Below, in pieces: positions 25,390-31,238 of a stretch of 31,238 nt of DNA. How positions within the stretch are numbered: the first letter of the stretch is position 1; each line of letters starts with the position of its first letter. Made by a program: the position numbers and the translations under genes. Origin of the DNA: HGM04593 sp964423665 (lineage in GTDB: Bacteria; Bacteroidota; Bacteroidia; Bacteroidales; Bacteroidaceae); NCBI GenBank assembly GCA_964423665.1, contig CAYRFX010000024.1, forward strand, positions 1 to 31,238. Direction: 5' to 3'. Under the pieces are notes generated by a model that did no database searches, was not told the origin of the DNA, and saw nothing but the letters and a program-made list of their open reading frames with translations.

Positions 25390-25472
25390 TGATAAATTAG
25401 CAGTAATACGTTTGGTGAACAAACTTTGTTTGATGCAAAAACAAAACATAATATAAATTAAAAATATCGATT

Positions 25473-27734
25473 ATGGATATTGCGTATCTGTTGGTGGTCG
25501 TTTTTATGTTCTCGCTGGCAATCCTTGATTTGACCGTTGGCGTGAGTAACGATGCCGTAAACTTTTTGAGTGCCGCAGTCGGTAGCAAGGCTGCAAAGTT
25601 AAAACATGTGTTGTTGGTGGCTGCCCTCGGCGTGTTCATCGGTGCAACATTCAGTAGCGGAATGATGGATGTGGCGCGCCACGGAATATTCGCTCCGCAG
25701 TATTTCAGTTTCAGTCAGGTTATGTGTATATATCTGGCTGTGGTTATAAGCGATGTGTTCCTGCTCGATCTCTTCAACTCTCTCGGCTTGCCCACATCTA
25801 CAACCGTTTCTATGGTGTTTGAGTTGCTTGGCGCTGCATTCATCACTGCGCTCATAAATTCGAGTGCCTCCACAGCCGGTTTCATGCAAATGCTCAATAC
25901 CGACAAGGCATTGACAATCATTATATCTATTTTCCTTTCTGTGGCAATAGCATTCGTGTTTGGTCTCATTGTACAATGGATAGCGCGTGTGATATTCACA
26001 TTCCATTATCGTAAAAACCTTTCAAGAAAGATAGGTGTCTTTGGCGGTATTGCTGTTACCTCAATTATATACTTCATGCTCATAAAGGGCTTGAAGGGTA
26101 GTGCGTTGGTTTCGGCATCACTCCAGCAGTATATTAACGAGAATACGGTAATAATTCTTCTTGCGGCTTTTGTGTTCTTTACAATATTAATGCAGATATT
26201 GCATTGGTGCAAGGTTAATGTGCTTAAGGTTGTTGTGCTCATAGGTACATTCTCCTTGGCGTTTGCTTTTGCCGGTAACGACCTTGTAAACTTTATCGGT
26301 GTTACGCTTGCGGGCTTTGAGTCGTTCAAGGATTTTACAGCAAACGGTGCGGGTATATCGGCTGATAGTTTTATGATGAATTCTTTGAACGAATCGGCAA
26401 AAACACCAATATATTTCTTGATTGGTGCGGGTGCTGTTATGGTTTTTGCACTATGGACGAGCAAAAAGGCACGCAAGGTGTTGCAAACCTCTATCAACTT
26501 GTCGAGCCAGCAGAACGACGATAGTGATATTTTTGGAACCTCTCCCATCGCGCGTAATTTGGTGCGTGCCACCACAAAGATGGTCGATGGTATCTCTCGT
26601 GTAACACCGCAGAGTGTTAAGAATTGGGTGAACAAAAGCTTTACCCCGTTGGAAGAGCGAGAGGACGTTGCATTCGACCTCGTGCGTGCAGCCGTGAACC
26701 TTGTGCTTGCAGGTTTGCTTATTGCTCTTGGTACGTCGCTTAAGCTTCCCCTCTCAACCACTTATGTAACATTTATGGTGGGTATGGGTAGCTCGCTTGC
26801 CGACCGTGCTTGGGGGCGCGAGAGTGCTGTTTACCGTGTAACGGGCGTTGTGTCGGTTGTGGGCGGCTGGTTCATTACCGCAGGAGCTGCGTTTATATTG
26901 GCAGCTACGGTGGCATCAATATTGAATTACGGTGGTATCCCCGCAATGTATATAATGATTGCATTGGTTATATATTTGCTCATTCGCAGCCACATACAAT
27001 ACAACAAGAAAAAGGATAAGGATAAGGCAGATGAGGATATGATGATTATTCTTCGTTCCGAGGACCAGAATGAGGTTTGGGAGAAGCTGCAGACGCATGC
27101 TGCAAATACTCTTACACACTCTCTTGCTTTCTCTGCCGAGACGTATAAACGTCTTTTTGAGTCGTTTGCCAAAGATGAATTGCGTCCTTTGAAATCTTCT
27201 CTCATCAAGATTGTTGAAGAGAAAGCTTATCTTAAAAAGGAACGTCGTTCCGAGACACGCGGTATGCAACGCATCGATCAGCAGCTTGCATTTGAACGCA
27301 GCACATGGTATCATCTTTGTACAAATAGTTGCCAGCAGATGCTCAACACCCTCACCCGCATTGCCGAGCCTATGAAAGAGCATGCCGACAATAGCTTCTC
27401 TCCTCTTTCAAAGAGTTATATCGAGGAGTTTTCTCCCTATTGCCGCGATGTGTATAATACGCTAAAAGATATTAACGATATTATTGCAACCGGCAACTAT
27501 GAGGGTTCTTATGATGTTTCGGAGCGTGCTAAGGACTTGAAACATTCGCTTGCCAACTTGCGCAAGACACAAACAATGCGTCTGCATCAGAGCAGTGGTA
27601 GCCTGCGCATGGATTTTGTATATCTTAATCTTATTCAGGAGAGTCACGAGTTACTCAGCGAGGTGCGTAACCTGTTGCGTGGTGGCAATAAGTTCTTTGC
27701 TTCATCGGCAATAAAGGTAGCTCCGGCAGAGTAA
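25473..27734 (+). CDS. PiT-family inorganic phosphate permease with C-terminal PhoU-like domain (copy 2)
   Basis: 753 residues, the same architecture as the gene before it: PiT signatures GVSNDAVNF (23-31) and AGNDLVNFIG (267-276), LGLPTSTTVS, LKLPLSTTYVT, the linker YNKKKDKDK, and a PhoU-like tail from about 540. Most residues agree with copy 1 throughout. Divergence is highest in the loops after LLNTDKA/MLNTDKA, around residues 215-235 and 285-300, and in the last 20 residues. It arose by tandem duplication. It has its own promoter and terminator, so the two copies can be expressed differently. The different loops may mean different affinity or coupling ion; this is a guess. Confidence 0.92.
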   Translation: MDIAYLLVVVFMFSLAILDLTVGVSNDAVNFLSAAVGSKAAKLKHVLLVAALGVFIGATFSSGMMDVARHGIFAPQYFSFSQVMCIYLAVVISDVFLLDLFNSLGLPTSTTVSMVFELLGAAFITALINSSASTAGFMQMLNTDKALTIIISIFLSVAIAFVFGLIVQWIARVIFTFHYRKNLSRKIGVFGGIAVTSIIYFMLIKGLKGSALVSASLQQYINENTVIILLAAFVFFTILMQILHWCKVNVLKVVVLIGTFSLAFAFAGNDLVNFIGVTLAGFESFKDFTANGAGISADSFMMNSLNESAKTPIYFLIGAGAVMVFALWTSKKARKVLQTSINLSSQQNDDSDIFGTSPIARNLVRATTKMVDGISRVTPQSVKNWVNKSFTPLEEREDVAFDLVRAAVNLVLAGLLIALGTSLKLPLSTTYVTFMVGMGSSLADRAWGRESAVYRVTGVVSVVGGWFITAGAAFILAATVASILNYGGIPAMYIMIALVIYLLIRSHIQYNKKKDKDKADEDMMIILRSEDQNEVWEKLQTHAANTLTHSLAFSAETYKRLFESFAKDELRPLKSSLIKIVEEKAYLKKERRSETRGMQRIDQQLAFERSTWYHLCTNSCQQMLNTLTRIAEPMKEHADNSFSPLSKSYIEEFSPYCRDVYNTLKDINDIIATGNYEGSYDVSERAKDLKHSLANLRKTQTMRLHQSSGSLRMDFVYLNLIQESHELLSEVRNLLRGGNKFFASSAIKVAPAE

Positions 27735-27746
27735 AATTATGTATAG

Positions 27747-27788
27747 AAAAAAAGAATACCGCAGAATTCTGCGGTATTCTTTTTTTTT
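27747..27788 (+). terminator. Rho-independent terminator of pit copy 2
   Basis: Perfect 40-bp palindrome (27747-27786) with arms AAAAAAAGAATACCGCAGAA and its exact complement, followed by more T on the plus strand. It begins 12 bases after the stop. The A-rich left arm would let it work on the other strand as well. Confidence 0.88.
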
Positions 27789-27790
27789 GT

Positions 27791-27798
27791 TAATTTTG
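27791..27798 (+). promoter_or_regulatory. -7 element TAATTTTG of the nfo / two-component operon
   Basis: Exact TAnnTTTG match 37 bases before the nfo ATG and directly after the pit terminator. The -33 region falls inside the terminator T-run and shows no clean TTTG, so the promoter is probably moderate in strength. Confidence 0.5.
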
Positions 27799-27835
27799 CA
27801 ATTATAAGAAGTATAGTAAATACAACTCTTTGGTT

Positions 27836-28669
27836 ATGAAATATATCGGAGCACATGTATCGGCAAGTGGCGGGGTTGAGAATGCACCCTTGAATGCGTC
27901 TGCTATTGGTGCAAATGCGTTTGCACTTTTTACAAAGAATCAGCGTCAGTGGGTGTCGGCACCACTTACTGCAAAAAGTATAGCTCTCTTTAAGGAGTAT
28001 TGCGCGGAAAAAGGTTTTGACGCTCGTTATATCCTTCCCCACGATAGTTATCTGATAAATTTAGGTAACCCCGATGAGGAGGCTGCGCAAAAATCGCGCG
28101 CCGCCTTCCTTGACGAGATGAAACGTTGCGAGCAGCTGGGTCTTTCCATGCTCAACTTTCACCCCGGCAGTCATCTTAATAAAATATCGGTGGAGCAGTG
28201 TCTTGATGCAATAGCTGCCAATATCAACTGGGCTCTTTCGCAGACAGAAGGTGTTACTGCCGTTATAGAGAATACAGCAGGACAGGGGAGTAATGTGGGT
28301 AACAGTCTCGAGGAGATACGTTACATAATAGACCGCGTAGAGGATAAAAGCCGAGTGGGCGTCTGCATTGACACATGTCATTTCTACTCAGCCGGTTACG
28401 ATATTGTAAATGACTATGAAGGTGCTTTTTCTGCGCTTGATGGAATTATTGGTCGCGAGTATCTGCGTGCAATCCATTTGAACGATACAAAAAAACCTTT
28501 GGGATCGCGTGTCGATAGACACGAGAGTATTGGTCTGGGGCTGCTTGGCGAGGATTTCTTCAAGCGTTTTATAAAAGATTCCCGCTTCGATGATATACCC
28601 ATAATATTGGAGACACCCGATGAAAGTCGTTGGGCAAGTGAGATAGAATTGTTACGCAGTTTTGAATAA
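27836..28669 (+). CDS. nfo: Endonuclease IV (AP endonuclease)
   Basis: 277 residues from ATG 27836; an in-frame TTG six bases upstream is less likely. It aligns with E. coli Nfo from the first residue (MKYIGAHVSA) without net gaps through the active site. All nine metal ligands of the three-zinc site are present: H69, H109 (NFHPGSH), E145 (IENTAGQGSN), D179 and H182 (CIDTCH), H216 (HLND), D229 and H231 (VDRHES) and E261 (LETP). It cuts DNA 5' of abasic sites in base excision repair, in the cytoplasm. Its stop is one base from the start of the response regulator gene, so the three genes 27836-31007 form an operon. Confidence 0.96.
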   Translation: MKYIGAHVSASGGVENAPLNASAIGANAFALFTKNQRQWVSAPLTAKSIALFKEYCAEKGFDARYILPHDSYLINLGNPDEEAAQKSRAAFLDEMKRCEQLGLSMLNFHPGSHLNKISVEQCLDAIAANINWALSQTEGVTAVIENTAGQGSNVGNSLEEIRYIIDRVEDKSRVGVCIDTCHFYSAGYDIVNDYEGAFSALDGIIGREYLRAIHLNDTKKPLGSRVDRHESIGLGLLGEDFFKRFIKDSRFDDIPIILETPDESRWASEIELLRSFE

Positions 28670-28670
28670 G

Positions 28671-29372
28671 ATGGCTGTTATGGAAAAGATTCTTGTGGTA
28701 GATGATGAGCCCGATTTGTGCGAGATTCTGAAATTCAATCTCGAAAATAGTGGGTATGAGGTTGATACGGCAAACTCGGGTGAGGAGGCTCTCTCAAAAA
28801 ATTTAGGTACTTATAATCTCTTCCTGCTCGATGTCATGATGGACGATATGAGCGGCTTTACACTTGCGTCGCGCCTTCGCAAATTGCCCCAGGCGGCACA
28901 TACGCCAATAGTCTTTATTACAGCAAAAGGTGGAGAGAATGATGTGCTCACCGGGTTTAATGTGGGTGCCGATGATTATATTCACAAACCATTCCGCATA
29001 AGCGAGGTTATAGCTCGCGTGAAGGCTATTCTGCGTCGCAGGGTGATGATTGCACCTGTATCCGATGCCGAGAATCTGGTGGTGGGGACACTCTCATTGA
29101 ACCCCGATACCAAGCGTGCTACCCTCAATGGCGAGGATATATCACTTACAAAAAAAGAATTTGAGGTGCTGTATCTTCTGTTGCATAAACCCGGCAAGGT
29201 GTATTCCCGCGAAGAGATTCTTGCCCGTGTGTGGCCCGATGATGTAAATGTTCTTGAGCGCAGCATTGATGTGAATATGGCGCGTTTAAGGAAAAAGCTT
29301 GGTTCATATGCGTCAAAAATAGTCTCTCGCAGTGGCTATGGCTATTGTTTCATTATAGAACGTGACGAATAG
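28671..29372 (+). CDS. PhoB-like OmpR-family response regulator
   Basis: 233 residues from ATG 28671; ATG 28680 three codons on (MEKILVVDDE) is an equally good start. The receiver domain has the acidic pair D11/D12, phospho-acceptor D54 (FLLDVMMDD), T/K switch residues in VFITAKGGEND, and HKPF. The C-terminal winged helix of OmpR/PhoB type (SLTKKEFEVLYLLLHKPGKV, VLERSIDVNMARLRKKLG, GYGYCF) binds direct-repeat DNA at 11-bp spacing in known family members. It is coupled to nfo (one base gap) and to the kinase gene, which starts at the next base after its stop. The pit genes and the GTAAY array upstream make phosphate control the leading hypothesis. Confidence 0.9.
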   Translation: MAVMEKILVVDDEPDLCEILKFNLENSGYEVDTANSGEEALSKNLGTYNLFLLDVMMDDMSGFTLASRLRKLPQAAHTPIVFITAKGGENDVLTGFNVGADDYIHKPFRISEVIARVKAILRRRVMIAPVSDAENLVVGTLSLNPDTKRATLNGEDISLTKKEFEVLYLLLHKPGKVYSREEILARVWPDDVNVLERSIDVNMARLRKKLGSYASKIVSRSGYGYCFIIERDE

Positions 29373-31007
29373 ATGTCCTCTTCATTTGCAAAATTCTTTG
29401 TCCCGCTGGTGGCGTTGCTAATCCTGTTTGTGGGCTGTTTCACCTATTATCATTACGATAGGGAGCGTCAGTTTGCAGAATTGAATCTGCAAGAGGCGTT
29501 GCGCAATGTGAATGAGAATGTTTATGACCTCCTGCGCATACGCGGCGATAGGGCCTATGATGAAGATTTTGCAGTCTATTTGCAACGCTATATTACTCAT
29601 TATGACAAGCGGGGGTTGCGTCTCACTCTGATATCTCCGGTAACAGGCAAAGTGCTCTATGAATCTTCGGCTTCGGCTGCTGAAGAGTGGGTGAACTGCG
29701 AGAATCACGCCACGCGTCCCGAAGTGGTGCAGGCTATGAACGAGGGTGTGGGGTATGCGGTGCGTCGTCTCTCCACTGTAACCGACGAGGAGTATTTCTA
29801 TGTTGCGACATACGACGATAGTTATGACTTTATTGTGCGCAGCTCCATGCCTCATGAGCTTGTCTATGCCCACAATACAACCAAGCATCTTGTAGTGCTT
29901 TTCCTTTCGGCTTTTCTCATAGCTTTGCTCCTTGTGATAATGTATCGCGTGGTGCAGATGGTTGGTAGCAAGGAACTGGCAACGCAGAAACTGCTCATGC
30001 ATCTGCGTATTGCACAAGAGGGGCTTGCCTTTTTTGATTCCCGCAAACGCTTGCTTTTTGCCAATTCATTGTTTAGCGAATATGGCGATTTTATATCGGC
30101 AAAGCATCTTGCCGATACCGGTGAAATTCTGCAACAGCCGGAATTTCGCACCATCAAGAAGTTTATATACAACGACGGATATGTAAATAACACGACGCGT
30201 GAAAGTACAATATTTGATAAGGTGGAGGTATCGGGGCGTGTCTTTTCATTGCGTTGCGTCTTGTTCAAGGATGGGAGTTTTGAAATATCTATAAATGATA
30301 TATCGCATGCCGAGGAGAAAAACAGAGTGGAAAAACAACTTGCTCAGAATGTGGCGCATGAATTCAAAACCCCCGTATGTAGTATTCAAGGCTACCTGGA
30401 AACCATTTTGGAGAATTATCCCGGGAATATCTCCAATGAGCAGATGATGCATTTCCTTCAACGCTGCCATTCGCAGAGCAACCGTTTGAATTCACTTGTA
30501 CAGGATATGCAAAGCTTGAATGATATGAGTGATACCATACAAAGAATAAATAAAGAGCCGGTGGATATTGTGCAGGTGGTTAGCGGTATTCAGCAGGAGA
30601 TTGAGAACAAACTTGCCGAGCAGGATATAAGCGTGGTGAATAAACTCCCGCAACAGCTCACAATAATGGGAGACTCGGGTAAAATATATTCTATCTTCAG
30701 AAACCTTTTTGACAATACGGTGGCATATTCGGGCAAAGGCACGGTGATAACAATTAATTGTTTTCGCAGTGATGCCGAGTACTGTTATTTCAGCTTCCGT
30801 GATAATGGCGTGGGGGTAGCGCAGGAGCATCTACCTCATCTTTTTGAGCGATTTTACAGGGTCGATAAGGGACGTAGTCGCAAATTGGGAGGCACTGGCT
30901 TAGGGCTTGCTATTGTTAAGAATGCGGTAGCGTTGCATGGCGGTACAATTTCGGCACGCGAAGCTATTGGCGGTGGCTTGGAGTTTGTGTTTAAGTTGAA
31001 AAGATAG
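29373..31007 (+). CDS. PhoR-like membrane sensor histidine kinase
   Basis: 544 residues. TM1 lies at about 9-26 and TM2 at about 172-195, enclosing a periplasmic sensor of about 145 residues. A PAS-like segment (about 200-310, AQEGLAFFDSRKRLLFANSL) precedes the dimerisation helix with phospho-acceptor H329 in NVAHEFKTPVCSIQGYL. The ATPase has the N box (NLFDNTVAYSG), G1 (RDNGVGV), F box (LFERFYRVDKGRSRKLGG) and G2 (GTGLGLAIV). The usual HELKTP is HEFKTP here, a tolerated change. The start codon directly follows the response regulator stop, showing translational coupling. A large periplasmic loop is longer than in E. coli PhoR, so it may detect a signal itself rather than only through a Pst/PhoU complex. 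Confidence 0.9.
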   Translation: MSSSFAKFFVPLVALLILFVGCFTYYHYDRERQFAELNLQEALRNVNENVYDLLRIRGDRAYDEDFAVYLQRYITHYDKRGLRLTLISPVTGKVLYESSASAAEEWVNCENHATRPEVVQAMNEGVGYAVRRLSTVTDEEYFYVATYDDSYDFIVRSSMPHELVYAHNTTKHLVVLFLSAFLIALLLVIMYRVVQMVGSKELATQKLLMHLRIAQEGLAFFDSRKRLLFANSLFSEYGDFISAKHLADTGEILQQPEFRTIKKFIYNDGYVNNTTRESTIFDKVEVSGRVFSLRCVLFKDGSFEISINDISHAEEKNRVEKQLAQNVAHEFKTPVCSIQGYLETILENYPGNISNEQMMHFLQRCHSQSNRLNSLVQDMQSLNDMSDTIQRINKEPVDIVQVVSGIQQEIENKLAEQDISVVNKLPQQLTIMGDSGKIYSIFRNLFDNTVAYSGKGTVITINCFRSDAEYCYFSFRDNGVGVAQEHLPHLFERFYRVDKGRSRKLGGTGLGLAIVKNAVALHGGTISAREAIGGGLEFVFKLKR

Positions 31008-31034
31008 TGTGCTCAATCGGCTATAAAGAATCAC

Positions 31035-31067
31035 AAAAAAAATTAGAACTTCTTTTTGAAGTCCTAA
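31035..31067 (-). terminator. Rho-independent terminator of the tRNA-Glu operon
   Basis: On the minus strand, TTAGGACTTC and GAAGTTCTAA form a 10-bp stem with one mismatch around AAAAA, followed by eight T. It lies seven bases beyond the 3' end of the tRNA at 31074. Confidence 0.8.
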
Positions 31068-31073
31068 CCAAAG

Positions 31074-31145
31074 TAGCGCCTACGGGAATCGAACCCGTGT
31101 TCCATGCGTGAGAGGCATGTGTCCTAGCCACTAGACGAAAGCGCC
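31074..31145 (-). tRNA. tRNA-Glu (anticodon CTC)
   Basis: 72 bases on the minus strand. Acceptor GGCGCTT pairs with AGGCGCT (first pair G-U), D arm GTCT...GGAC, anticodon stem CATGC/GCATG with loop CTCTCAC giving anticodon CTC (reads GAG), T arm ACGGG-TTCGAAT-CCCGT, discriminator A. CCA is not encoded. Confidence 0.95.
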
Positions 31146-31189
31146 ATATTCAAGTGCTTGGCTTGCAGAGTGTTTTTTATTGTTTTTTG

Positions 31190-31238
31190 TAGCGCCTACG
31201 GGAATCGAACCCGTGTTCCATGCGTGAGAGGCATGTGT
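31190..31238 (-). tRNA. Second tRNA-Glu (anticodon CTC), cut by window edge
   Basis: The 49 visible bases (3' side, including the anticodon loop and T arm) are identical to the tRNA at 31074-31145. The 44-base spacer 31146-31189 is AT-rich. The two are a tandem transcript ending at the terminator at 31035-31067. Confidence 0.92.

Noticed and set aside
24925..27421. The identical 56-base run in the pit genes as a mobile or attachment repeat
   Set aside because: It lies in the same frame and position of two paralogous genes, so duplication and conversion explain it.
1..31238. CRISPR array, insertion sequence, phage or restriction genes
   Set aside because: No regularly spaced repeats, transposase, integrase or restriction motifs were found; all large frames have other clear identities.

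Overview
The window looks like chromosome of a gut-type Bacteroidales bacterium (Bacteroidota). The evidence is: promoters of the Bacteroidota TAnnTTTG type; large secreted glycosidases with GH2 and GH31 catalytic domains; an MG2-domain envelope protein; a DcaP-like porin; phosphate permeases with a fused PhoU-like tail; and moderate GC with few Shine-Dalgarno-like sequences. I cannot name the genus. No mobile element, CRISPR array or phage gene is visible, and no gap between genes exceeds about 280 bases.

Layout. 1-316: N-terminal end of a CstA-family carbon starvation protein (-). 356-4210: secreted MG2 protein with a C-terminal Sel1 repeat array (-). 4278-8264: secreted GH2 beta-galactosidase with an N-terminal lectin-like region (-). 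8488-8910: small di-haem-type membrane cytochrome, DUF4405 family (+). 8972-12706: a three-gene set on the minus strand, in transcription order an alpha/beta hydrolase, a membrane-anchored MurF-like Mur ligase without the usual UDP-MurNAc-binding domain, and a D-Ala-D-Ala-ligase-family ATP-grasp enzyme. 12866-16699: multidomain GH31 glycosidase ending in FN3, CBM32-like, dockerin and cohesin modules (-). 16920-19433: mutS2 (+). 19476-20195: SIMPL-domain envelope protein (-). 20315-21226: AraC-family regulator (-), divergent from a DcaP-like porin at 21469-22743 (+). 23023-27734: two tandem paralogous PiT-type phosphate permeases (+). 27836-28669: endonuclease IV (+). 28671-31007: PhoB/PhoR-like two-component pair (+). 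31074-end: two tandem tRNA-Glu(CTC) genes (-), the second cut by the window edge.

How the parts may work together. The right third reads as a phosphate module: porin, two Pit permeases with PhoU-like tails, and a PhoB/PhoR-like pair. Directly upstream of the first pit gene there are four GTAAY half-sites at exact 11-bp spacing next to a promoter-like element, the geometry of a Pho box. The two large glycosidases fit host or dietary glycan use; the GH31 enzyme resembles the alpha-N-acetylgalactosaminidase branch that acts on mucin-type O-glycans. The hydrolase / Mur ligase / Ddl-like set is the best candidate for an undescribed pathway, probably making or attaching a D-amino-acid dipeptide at the membrane. 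Most genes are separated by long perfect palindromes that probably act as terminators.
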